64,000 nt of DNA from Candidatus Amarolinea dominans (lineage in GTDB: Bacteria; Chloroflexota; Anaerolineae; SSC4; Amarolineaceae), in contig JADJYJ010000014.1 in assembly GCA_016719785.1 (NCBI GenBank), positions 62,001 through 126,000 on the forward strand. The letters are read 5' to 3'. The notes beneath the pieces are model-generated. The model made no database searches, was not told where the DNA came from, and saw only the letters and a program-made list of their open reading frames with translations. Numbering within the stretch: the first letter of the stretch is position 1; each line of letters opens with the position of its first letter. Both the position numbers and the translations under genes were made by a program. This document shows, one piece after another, positions 9,601-16,863 of this stretch.

Positions 9601-10031
9601 GTGTGCGTGAAACCATACAGTACATAGATTCTTCTGTAACCCGAATCTTGATCGATCTGGTAAGCGATGATAGCCGTGATGTGCAGGAAGAGGCTCTGCT
9701 AGCACTAGCCGAACTCGGATATCGAGCTACTCCTACGGTCGTAGCCGCGTGCCGCATGGCAATGCATGACAAATATCATCTGATCCGCATGTGCGCTGCC
9801 AATGCTCTAGGAAAGCTGCGGCAGTCAGATGAAGCAACCATCAACGACCTACTAAGCGCACTGACAGACTCTGATACTCGCGTACGGCTAGCCGCCTCTG
9901 AGGCCCTGATTGCACTAGGTGAGGGACCTGCCCGAGCAGCGATCATCGAAAGCGTGCGCACCTTTCTCGATGAGCATACACGCTCTGAAGATGCTTTGAA
10001 CACTTTGTGGGGACTAGTGGTTGGCGAGTAG
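6681..10031 (+). CDS. EAD1-NACHT-HEAT STAND ATPase
   Basis: A 1116-residue NLR-like protein. Residues ~10-75 are EAD1 (FDLEELRTLCADLGVDFDDL), closely matching the EAD1 of the upstream gene. A NACHT domain follows with Walker A GEPGAGKST (161-169, Lys167), Walker B LLLDGLDEVAD near residue 245, and the usual helical/winged region ending at FLHLSFAEYFSGRAL. From ~residue 610 to the end are HEAT repeats (DPSVDVQRAAIRSLDALG type units), likely the sensor. It starts at GTG 6681, with AAGGAGAGG 8 bases upstream overlapping the previous stop. The two genes are therefore an obligate-looking pair, with a sensor/oligomeriser here and a DUF4062 partner upstream. The codon use is less GC-biased than the neighbours, consistent with transfer. 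Confidence 0.9.
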   Translation: MIADDLAVLRRQLCERFDLEELRTLCADLGVDFDDLRGEGKTAKAREFVALMQRRGQLGRLKQVVEQRGSILELIDGRYVAFLRRQYGHVPLGGIAPRVQGRALSIPLDELFVPLRAELDAPLQTQFVMSGVRGFQAIHSPDPRLVGLDGITAQPHVVILGEPGAGKSTLLRWMIAQTLRSTGNPKEHSLAVNVLPIFIRLTNFATVLERQPGIGLAQYIREWHLPEYRALFERLLANDQGWLLLDGLDEVADSRRRREVRNAIEAFAAQFSDFHIIVTSRIVGYRSAQIATGFRHFTLQPFGPEEIAHFVRNWYRAVYRLVEGVSDDFELERRANRLLEGLMDKYQVFQLAGTPLLLAIIALMDWKGKEIPKRRVELYEVAAETLLEDWPAEHGRPIEDRLDMSEMLEVLAPLAQHMVEMGLTEAIRLDELKPRVVNLIQGASGCSEQEARDLGGAWLDFLSEHSGLLIDVGVDEFHRPIYAFLHLSFAEYFSGRALAKQWHEGSIDLSRYVNDPRWREVVLLMASHVAMQSVADGTRLVDELYSLKPPHHDVLHQSLVLAAACLADDVSVASSLRAKILDELIPLWYSGTFGLLHSKLFRILAAMRGTDSAPHVVERIISLLDDDHAWVRSSVLELLGKLGRSSEPALKARLLNALRDPSVDVQRAAIRSLDALGLVRDSDVGAALLQALYHPNGGIRARAALALSPIVEYERDVQITLLNLLAQDDDIAVRQLAARILGTLRQPGDEVVGGMLAASQDPNGAVRKEAATGFIHWGEDSRQRLIAALRKTLNDVDTDERRRAVKVIVDVGAVFPVETTELLLEAAEGDNNLSVKAAIIRSLGSLPTTDNRVIDLLVGALADRNRAVRRNAALALKQLSIRSSMISLGLAQALKDSDVSVRKFATEALVECGTPELDVVGALEEALDDANQFVRLSAACALLEIGAKSVKAYETLFVLLRSANSEIRRRTARRVRETIQYIDSSVTRILIDLVSDDSRDVQEEALLALAELGYRATPTVVAACRMAMHDKYHLIRMCAANALGKLRQSDEATINDLLSALTDSDTRVRLAASEALIALGEGPARAAIIESVRTFLDEHTRSEDALNTLWGLVVGE

Positions 10032-10105
10032 ACGCAACGAGTCACGAACTGGCCGATCTAGCACGCAATGTGGTTGGCTGACAGGAATAATCTGGAGATG
10101 CGAGC

Positions 10106-10694
10106 ATGGCACCAATCAAGCAATTCATCGTCGGCCGCCAGACCGAGGTCGAGCTCTTCGACGACCTCGTCGCCTGCCGCACGGCGTATCATTTGCTCAA
10201 CATCTACGGCCCCGGGGGCATCGGCAAGACGATGGTGGGTCAGAAGCTGGCTGTGCATGCTGGTCAACGAGAAGGGCGTGGTGGCGCGCTGGTTCGACCC
10301 CGAGACGGTCAAGGTGATCCTCGAAGTCAACCTCGCGGACGCGCGCAGGATCTACGATCTGCTCCGTCGGCACTCCTTCGTCGAGCGCCACCCGTATGGC
10401 CTGAAGTTCCACGACAAGATCCGGGAACTCCTGTTGGAGCGGCTCAAGTTCACCAGCCAGGGCGAGTACGACCGGCTGACCAAGCGGCTAATGGCATACT
10501 ACGCGGAGAAGGCAGGGCTTGCACCCGAGGAGCCGGATCAGCCAGTCAAACCCATCGAGCCATCCGGTGCATCTAAATACGAGATCCACATCCACGGCCC
10601 GACTCAAGGACTGACGATCGGTGATAATGCCCAGGTGCAGCAGCATCTCACAGAAAATGGACCAGAAGATGAACGGACAGAGCAAGGAGGCTGA
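10106..10694 (+). pseudogene. Remnant of a STAND ATPase with C-terminal IGD motif
   Basis: Two pieces of one ATPase lie in different frames. From ATG 10106 the first reads FIVGRQTEVELFDDL and the P-loop IYGPGGIGKT, up to about 10250. The second frame then carries on with WFDPETVKVILEVNLADARRIYDLL and a helical segment, to a C-terminal beta motif SKYEIHIHGPTQGLTIGDNAQVQQ. The Walker B, sensor and GLPL parts are missing, so the gene has an internal deletion plus a frameshift and cannot encode a working ATPase. The terminal motif resembles those of the macro, NB-ARC and DUF4062 proteins, which shows that a third tagged system once stood here. Confidence 0.75.
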
Positions 10695-11053
10695 CTACGA
10701 GATCGAGCTGATCGCGACGGGGCTGGCGGCACAGGCGCCAAGCGCATCGACGCGCGGGCAGGAGACGTTTGCGGCTGCGCGCGGAAGATGGCTACGTGGG
10801 GGAGACGACTTGGTTTTGCGATAGCATGATCTCCATTTGGCAAGAGCTAGGTTATGCCGAGCACTTCCCCGCGTTACCCAAGACATTCGGGCAACTCTGG
10901 GCGCGCTGGGCGAAGCAGCCTCAGGACGGCAACGGTGGGTGAGCCGGCAAATCAACCTGACCTTGACGCTGCAAAGTGCCGAACGAAGCTGTTAATCTCC
11001 CTGGTGCCGAGCATTCCAAGAACTAGCCGCAAGCGTCGTCCTTGAATACGGAC
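10695..11053. other. Stretch with no assignable gene
   Basis: This sequence follows the broken ATPase. One plus-strand frame is open for ~57 codons ending at TGA 10942 (TWFCDSMISIWQELGY near its centre), and looks coding-like, but has no convincing start and no recognised family. It may be a further gene fragment of the decaying island edge. The last ~10 bases (ACGGACCTACG) belong to a sequence that recurs at 13343. Confidence 0.4.
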
Positions 11054-11521
11054 CTACGCCTCCGTATACGCAATCTCGTTCCGCTCCAGCCACCCCCTGG
11101 CGATCGCTGCCAGGGCCGCATCACGGAAGCGCTGCCAGGCATCTTCGATGCCGCGGTAATGGATCGTATCCTTGAAGTGCCGGAATGCACCTTTGCCGTG
11201 GACGGCGTCAAGTAGTTCGTTGCGCAGCCGCTCATCGTCCACGGTGTCGGAGAAATCTCGCATGATCTCCCACTCGTGGATGTCGTACGTAGTTGGCAGT
11301 TCCAGCCAGTCTTCGGAGTTGAGGATCTCGTCAGCCTGACGAATGTCGTCGTGCTGCCAATCTGGATACTCCTCCAGGTCACGATCTCCCTCGACCGCGC
11401 GGATTTCCTCGCCGGCGAGTGTACACAGCTCGCCGGTGACCCGGTTCAAGAAGGCGAGACACTCGTCGTTCATCACTTGCATCTCGCTCATGACGTCACG
11501 CAGGTGGACAACTTTAGTCAT
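11054..11521 (-). CDS. UPF0158 family protein
   Basis: A 155-residue acidic protein matching the uncharacterised UPF0158 family. It has an N-terminal segment VMNDECLAFLNRVTGEL with the tyrosine/acid-rich stretch after it, then the family's hallmark C-terminal half with FSDTVDDERLRNELLDAVHGKGAFRHFKD and DAALAAIARGWLE. I chose ATG 11521 because GGAG sits ~9 bases upstream and the family starts here; the longer frame upstream lacks family similarity. No enzymatic function is known. The last ~90 bp of this gene are duplicated at 13343-13433, downstream of the next gene. Confidence 0.8.
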   Translation of the reverse strand: MTKVVHLRDVMSEMQVMNDECLAFLNRVTGELCTLAGEEIRAVEGDRDLEEYPDWQHDDIRQADEILNSEDWLELPTTYDIHEWEIMRDFSDTVDDERLRNELLDAVHGKGAFRHFKDTIHYRGIEDAWQRFRDAALAAIARGWLERNEIAYTEA

Positions 11522-11662
11522 CAGTTGCTTCTCCGTTAAAACTCCAGTACAATGCCGGCCGGCCTTTGTAGCCGCCTGCCGGGCAGCGTTCAGCACACAG
11601 GTTGTCTTGCCGGCGGCCGCCGGCGTGAGGCAGTGGGCTGTGAACATGGCTCCTTCACTGTG

Positions 11663-11809
11663 CAATAGAGTTTATGCACAATAGGGCTTTTCCCCACTGA
11701 CATCAAGAAATGTGCGTCGAAATGGCGTGTACGCCCCACCAGTTGGGATGATTCAGGGGCGGCGGAGGGATGTCGTTACACGGCTTCTTATTGTACATAA
11801 ACTCTAATG
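11663..11809. repeat. 147-bp element with 21-bp terminal inverted repeats
   Basis: The left arm (11663-11683, CAATAGAGTTTATGCACAATA) and right arm (11789-11809) are inverted copies with two mismatches. They enclose ~105 bp without an open frame. The element lies between the divergent UPF0158 and winged-helix/TPR genes. It resembles a small MITE; no clear target-site duplication was seen. It could alternatively be a paired binding site. Confidence 0.45.
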
Positions 11810-11867
11810 CGCCCGTATCGTAGCGCGGGAACGGGTTGCTGTCAATCAGAAATAGCCGGCTTTTTGA

Positions 11868-11896
11868 TTGACACCACCCATGAACTGTGATATTCT
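11868..11896 (+). promoter_or_regulatory. Sigma70-type promoter
   Basis: A perfect -35 TTGACA (11868-11873) and a -10 TATTCT (11891-11896) are separated by 17 bp. They lie 42 bp upstream of the ATG at 11938, on the same strand, in an AT-rich stretch. Confidence 0.65.
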
Positions 11897-11937
11897 GTTT
11901 GTGGTCAGCTTGAACTGCAGTTACCAAAGGAGTATTC

Positions 11938-13293
11938 ATGAGCCTCTCGATTTCCCAAACCGTCGCCGAGGTGTTGCGCCTCGCGGAGCGGGCACTTACA
12001 TTGACCGAAATCCTGGCGCGCGTGCGCCTGCTGCGACCGGTAGATACCGCCAAGCCAGAGGTAACGATCCGCAACACGCTGGGCAACTTACCCCTGGCGA
12101 TCAGCCTGGGCGGCCGGCCGGCGCACTACGTGTGGTGGCCGCATAGCCTGGCCGCAAACTGTTTCCGCCAGCCGTTGACCGACCTGGATCTGGCGTCCGG
12201 CCAGGTAATCCTCCACGAGGAGGACTTGCTGGCGTTTTGGCCAACCTTCTTTGCCGATGTCCTTGCGCGACCCCACGAGGTAACGCTCGTCGCGGGCGAT
12301 GGCTTCACGATCCCAGCCCAGATCGATCATCTGCGGCTTGGCCAGCGCGCCTGGGGTTTCCTACCAAACCCTACGTTGGCGGACTGGCTCCGCCAGCAGG
12401 GCGCCACAACCGACGACGCCCTGATCGTGCGCGTGCTCGACGTGACAGAACGACGCTATGCCATCGAACTGGCGCGTCAGGACACACGCGATGAGTCCGC
12501 CATGGCGGCGCGTAACCAGGCGCTGACCGATGCAGCCGTCGAGGTCTTGCGTGAAGCGCGCGACGGCCTGCCCGACTACTACCTGATCCCCCGTTTGGTC
12601 GTGCGGGGCGCCTATAGCGACCCGCTGCCTCCTGACCCGCTGGAGGTCGTTCTGCGCGGCGACCTCGGCTTTATCGTCGGGGAGCACAGCATCTGGCTGG
12701 CCGAGAAGACTGTGGATAGCCTCGAACGCACGATGGAGGTGCGGCCTGACCCTCACGCTTCCCCGCGTCCTCCACGTGATTATCGGCCGGCGCTTCTAGA
12801 TGACGACGAGGCGATGCGTCGAGCCTGGGGTGAGTACCTGTTCGACCGCGGCATGGATCACCGCTGGGTCAAGTGGAACGTCGCAGCCGAGGCATACTAC
12901 CGGGAGGCGTTGCGTCTGGATCCGGGTCACGCCGACGCCTGGGTGCACCTGGGCATCCTGCGCTTCGAGGAGAATCGGGTGGAAGACGCGCTGACCTGTT
13001 ACGAGCGCGGCGAGGCGGCCGCCCTGGCGCGCACGATTGGCGATCCGAAGACGTACGAAGGGCCGTTCTGGCTGGACCTGGACTCGCGACCCTATATGCG
13101 GGCGCTGCACGGCAAGGGGCTTTGTCTCTGGCGTCTGGGCCAGACGCACGCGGCGCATCAGGTGTTCGCCCTGATGTTGCGGCTCAATCCCAACGACAAC
13201 CAGGGCGTCCGCTTCCTGATACCGGACCTGGATGCCGGCCTGACGTGGGAGGAGAGCATGGCGCGAGACGAGCAGGCCAGGGCTTCAAGCTGA
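11938..13293 (+). CDS. Winged-helix and TPR protein of unknown function
   Basis: 451 residues. The N-terminal ~60 residues look like a HARE-HTH/winged-helix unit (VAEVLRLAERALTLTEILARV then PEVTIRNTLGN). The middle (~65-290) is unassigned, with a WWPHSL segment and WGFLPNP. The C-terminal third (~300-445) contains TPR-like repeats (AEAYYREALRLDPGHADAWVHLG; GQTHAAHQVFALMLRLNPND). The combination suggests a DNA-binding or regulatory protein, but I do not recognise a named family. It has a strong promoter at 11868 and AAAGGAG 6 bases before the ATG. It stands alone, followed by a duplicated fragment of the UPF0158 gene. Confidence 0.6.
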   Translation: MSLSISQTVAEVLRLAERALTLTEILARVRLLRPVDTAKPEVTIRNTLGNLPLAISLGGRPAHYVWWPHSLAANCFRQPLTDLDLASGQVILHEEDLLAFWPTFFADVLARPHEVTLVAGDGFTIPAQIDHLRLGQRAWGFLPNPTLADWLRQQGATTDDALIVRVLDVTERRYAIELARQDTRDESAMAARNQALTDAAVEVLREARDGLPDYYLIPRLVVRGAYSDPLPPDPLEVVLRGDLGFIVGEHSIWLAEKTVDSLERTMEVRPDPHASPRPPRDYRPALLDDDEAMRRAWGEYLFDRGMDHRWVKWNVAAEAYYREALRLDPGHADAWVHLGILRFEENRVEDALTCYERGEAAALARTIGDPKTYEGPFWLDLDSRPYMRALHGKGLCLWRLGQTHAAHQVFALMLRLNPNDNQGVRFLIPDLDAGLTWEESMARDEQARASS

Positions 13294-13342
13294 TTCTTGC
13301 GTGGCGACTTCTATGACTCCCGGTCCAGCTTCTCTGAGACCA

Positions 13343-13433
13343 CGGACCTACGCCTCCGTATACGCAATCTCGTTATGCTCCGACCACCCCCTGGCGATCG
13401 CTGCCAGGGCCGCATCACGGAAGCGCTGCCATA
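13343..13433 (-). pseudogene. Duplicated 3' fragment of the UPF0158 gene
   Basis: About 90 bp almost identical to 11047-11140, which covers the last ~28 codons of UPF0158 and a few downstream bases (shared run CCCCTGGCGATCGCTGCCAG). The copy is in the same orientation as the original, so the winged-helix/TPR gene is flanked by direct repeats. The copy has no start and is not a functional gene. The next ~120 bp to 13559 show nothing recognisable. Confidence 0.8.
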
Positions 13434-13559
13434 GGCGCATCAACAACACCGGGCTTTCGATCAGATCGGCAGCCCGGTGCCTTGTTTGATTCTTCCGTCT
13501 CTATGCCTGTGCCAATCTCATGCAGGCAGGATGTGTTCCCACGCCCCGCCTTGATTGCT

Positions 13560-16205
13560 TCACGGCGCCTGGTAGATCAGTTTGAGCTGCGGTCGTACAA
13601 AGGTCACGACGTACTCGGACGCGGTGAACTCCAGTTCGGAGTTGGTCGCGCCGCTGCCCATGATGACGATGCCGTTGTTGCTGCCCGGATCACCGACCCA
13701 CATCTGGGCCGAGCTGGTCACGTCGAACCAGACCCAACGCCCGCCGCCGCCAAAGGAGACGCGGTCGCTGAACGTCGCGGCGTGATCGCTGGGGCCCATC
13801 GCCCCCGGCATTTCCCACGGCATCCCGGCCGCGGCGTCCATCCAGCTTGCGCTGTCTTCCGCCCAAACCCTGGTGACTTCGTAGGCTTCCATGGTGACGG
13901 CGTTGCCGCTGCCATAGGTGACGTAAAGACCGATCTGGGCCTGGCTGACCTGCGCCATCGCGGTGACGCTCGATAGGTCGAACTTGACCAGCGCGGTCTT
14001 GATGCCCGGCTGGCGGATGTAGAAGTTACTCCCCGCGCCGTAGGTCGTTGTGGACATCCAGGCATCGAGGTAGGTGTCATCGGTGCCGCTGTAGCCATTG
14101 GCGCCGTTCTGGAATGTCATCTCATAGGCGTTGAGCGCCGGCACGCTGAGCGTGGTCGTGGCCGAGCCCACTTCGGTGTTCAGCACGTAGGATTTCACGG
14201 TGAGGTTGACACCGGCGCCCGCGGCGCCTGGCAGAACCTTGAGCTGGAAGTCAAACGCCACGGTCTGATCAGGCGCCTGATTGCCAACCCAGGCCACAGC
14301 AACCACGCCGCTGGTCTCAGGTGCAGCCGCCTTGAGGGCCGCGGCGCCGCCATTCTTCAGCAGGTTCATCGCCACGTTCAGGGGTACGCGCACCGGGAAG
14401 GCGCCGTTCGTGGCGCTGCCTTCCACGTACTCAACCTGGTTCGCATCGAAGGGGACGATGTGCATGATACCATTCACGCCACCGGTGTTGCTGGTGCTCA
14501 CGCTAACGGTAGCCGTCTCGCCCACCATCGCGGTGGTTGGGACGACCTGGATGGCATCGGTGACGGTGACTTGGGTGATACGTCCTTCAATCATGGGCGT
14601 AATGGGCGACATGACGGTGACGTAGTCCATCACGGCATCTTCAAGCCCCGGCCCAAAGTCGTACGGGTTGATGGCGTTGGTCAAGAAGACCGTATAGCCG
14701 TCACCGCCGAGGCGCATGAAGTTGTTGCTGGCCACGTTGTAGACGCGATCCGGCTCGATGGGCTGGTAGCTTGTGCCATCCCAGACTTCCACCTCGCTCA
14801 CGCGGGAGCCAACCGGGAACTTCAGATTGAACTTGAAGCGGATGCCACTGACCTGCGGGAAGCGGCCATTGCTGCCGAGGCCCACACGGCTGACGCCGTT
14901 TTCCAGGGCAGCCACGACATCGCTGCCGCGCAAGCCAAACGTAGCAATGGTGTTGCCGAAGGGCAGCACTTCAAAGACTTCGCCAATGCTGATCGGCCCG
15001 ACGTCAATCGGTGCACGCAGACCGCCGCCATTGGTGATGGCAAAGTCATAGTGCATATTCGGGTCAATCATGTTGACGCGGCGCAGCATGGCGTCCGTCA
15101 CCAGGTTGCCCATCAGACACTCACCGGCGCGGCAGATCTGCTGACCACCCACAATGATGGGCAGCTCGACCGTGGTTTCGCCAATGAAGGTGTTGCGCAG
15201 CACGTCCACTTCGGCGCGATAGGAATCTACCAGGGCCTGCACGGTCGGGTCCTGCGCCACTGCGGCGCCCATGTAGATGGGATCGCCGCCCCAGGCCGTC
15301 GCCACGCCGGTCTCGTCAAAGGTGACATCCAGATGACCGAGGTAGCGGCTCCACTGGAAGGCGGTGACCACGAGCACGGGGTTGCCGTCGGTGCCATTGG
15401 CGACCGTCGGATACGGGCCAACCGGTATGTCACCGTTGACAGGCGCCGTCTCTGGTGTATAGATGAAGGTGTGACTGTGGCCGCCGACGATGATGTCCAC
15501 ACCATGCACGGCCTGCGCCAGCGCGACGTCTTCAACATAGCCGATGTGCGTCAGCACCACAACCTTGTTAATGCCCTGGGCCGTGAGCTGATCCACAGCC
15601 GCCTGTACCGCCGCCACTTCGTCCGAGAAGTGGACGTTGGGGCCAGGGCTGGACAGGATGGGTGTTTCCTGCGTGGTGACACCCACCACGCCGATCTGCT
15701 CGCCATTGATTGTGACGACCGCCGAAGGCGCAATGAGTCCGGCGAGGAGCGGCTCTTCGCTGGCGTCAATGTTGGCGCTGACCACAGGGAAGTTGACGCC
15801 GTTGATGAGGCGAGCCAGTTGGCCGGGGCCATCGTCAAACTCGTGATTGCCGATGGTCATCGCGTCGTAACCAAGCAGGTTCATGGTTTGGGTGATGATG
15901 TCGGCCTTGAACAAACGATAGAACAGTGTACCCTGGAACTGGTCACCGGCATCTACCAACATGACATTGTTGTTGGCGGCGCGGAACTCGTTGATGGTGG
16001 TTGCCAGGCGGGCCGAGCCGCCGATTCCGCTCTGCCCGTCCACGCGGGCATGGGTGTCATTGGTGTGCAGCAGGGTGAGGTTGAACGTGTCCGCAGGGCC
16101 TGCGGCCGTGGACACGGCGGTCGTATTGGCCAGCGCAGCAGAGCCAAGTAGCGCTGCCAGCAGGACGAGGGCCGCAATGATGGTGAGAAAACGCAATTGC
16201 TTCAT
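13560..16205 (-). CDS. Secreted 5'-nucleotidase-like metallophosphatase with cohesin-like and DNRLRE domains
   Basis: About 881 residues with a signal peptide (MKQLRFLTIIAALVLLAALL...). Residues ~40-290 form a calcineurin-type metallophosphatase with LLHTNDTHARVDG, LVDAGDQFQGT, TIGNHEFDDG, VVLTHIGY and IIVGGHSHTF. The 5'-nucleotidase C-terminal domain follows (FAITNGGGLRAP, SIGEVFEVLPFGNTIATF). A cohesin-like beta domain comes next (from VVPTTAMVGETATVSV). The last ~170 residues are a DNRLRE-type domain (GTDDTYLDAW to QPQLKLIY-like end). Typical UshA/NutA enzymes lack the last two domains, which suggests extracellular attachment to carbohydrate or the cell surface. The ATG at 16205 has a strong AAGGAGG. 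The likely role is hydrolysis of extracellular nucleotides for phosphate and nucleoside supply. Confidence 0.85.
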   Translation of the reverse strand: MKQLRFLTIIAALVLLAALLGSAALANTTAVSTAAGPADTFNLTLLHTNDTHARVDGQSGIGGSARLATTINEFRAANNNVMLVDAGDQFQGTLFYRLFKADIITQTMNLLGYDAMTIGNHEFDDGPGQLARLINGVNFPVVSANIDASEEPLLAGLIAPSAVVTINGEQIGVVGVTTQETPILSSPGPNVHFSDEVAAVQAAVDQLTAQGINKVVVLTHIGYVEDVALAQAVHGVDIIVGGHSHTFIYTPETAPVNGDIPVGPYPTVANGTDGNPVLVVTAFQWSRYLGHLDVTFDETGVATAWGGDPIYMGAAVAQDPTVQALVDSYRAEVDVLRNTFIGETTVELPIIVGGQQICRAGECLMGNLVTDAMLRRVNMIDPNMHYDFAITNGGGLRAPIDVGPISIGEVFEVLPFGNTIATFGLRGSDVVAALENGVSRVGLGSNGRFPQVSGIRFKFNLKFPVGSRVSEVEVWDGTSYQPIEPDRVYNVASNNFMRLGGDGYTVFLTNAINPYDFGPGLEDAVMDYVTVMSPITPMIEGRITQVTVTDAIQVVPTTAMVGETATVSVSTSNTGGVNGIMHIVPFDANQVEYVEGSATNGAFPVRVPLNVAMNLLKNGGAAALKAAAPETSGVVAVAWVGNQAPDQTVAFDFQLKVLPGAAGAGVNLTVKSYVLNTEVGSATTTLSVPALNAYEMTFQNGANGYSGTDDTYLDAWMSTTTYGAGSNFYIRQPGIKTALVKFDLSSVTAMAQVSQAQIGLYVTYGSGNAVTMEAYEVTRVWAEDSASWMDAAAGMPWEMPGAMGPSDHAATFSDRVSFGGGGRWVWFDVTSSAQMWVGDPGSNNGIVIMGSGATNSELEFTASEYVVTFVRPQLKLIYQAP

Positions 16206-16312
16206 CAAATCCTCCTTGATTGAATCGAAACGGTGCATTGATGGGAAGTGATCCAGGGGCTTGTATTGTAACCCAAACTCCCGCGAAACGACAAATCACA
16301 GTCGCCAATCTC

Positions 16313-16758
16313 TCATATCTCGATCATCAACAGGGGGATTTCCATCTCCTCCCGCGTATAGTAGAACCATTCGTAGACGCCGCTGGCCGCGACAGGCAGG
16401 CCGCTGTGGATGGTGGTGACGTGCGCGGCAGTTGTGGAGGGGAACTGCGCGGTGATCTTCTCCGCCCGGCCGTGCTGCACGAAACGCTGCAGGGCCGGAT
16501 AATCGGGCGCCGCCTGCTCGAAGAAGCGCCAGCCGAAGCTGTCAATGAACATGAAGATGATCGTGTCGTAGCGGTCGGCCAGCCCGGCCATGATCTCCGG
16601 CGCCAGCGCCGCGCGGCCTGCGCCGGTCAACAGGTACTGAATCGTGGAGGGCAGGTCGGCAAAGCAGCGGCCGCCGTACTGCGGCTTGATGAAGGATGAG
16701 CCGGCGGTCAACGGACGATTTCCTGTCCGCTGACCGCCGGTGTAATCGGTTTTGACAT
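16313..16758 (-). pseudogene. Truncated alkaline-phosphatase-like (nucleotide pyrophosphatase type) gene
   Basis: The N-terminal ~150 residues of a type I phosphodiesterase/alkaline phosphatase-like protein remain: FIKPQYGGRCFADLP, IIFMFIDSFGW and FPSTTAAHVTTIHSGLP, then GVYEWFYYTRE. Members are usually about 350-400 residues; this one stops at MIEI. The best start, ATG 16758 with GGGAGG upstream, reads MSKPITPAVSG and then stops, while the homologous part lies in another frame, so there is also a frameshift near 16710. Probably not functional unless both are sequencing errors. Confidence 0.6.
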
Positions 16759-16863
16759 GAGCGCCTCCCGCAATTGTGCTGGTTGCTGGCGGCGCGCATT
16801 GTAACAAGACCAGCGCGACCTGTCAAGAGTCGCTCAGACTGTGTTAATCCGTGTACCCCATCT

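Noticed and set aside
14460..16151. 563-codon open frame on the plus strand
   Set aside because: It is antisense to the secreted nucleotidase, has a His/Arg/Asp-rich composition typical of a GC-rich shadow frame, and no start signal; the opposite strand has clear domains and a signal peptide.
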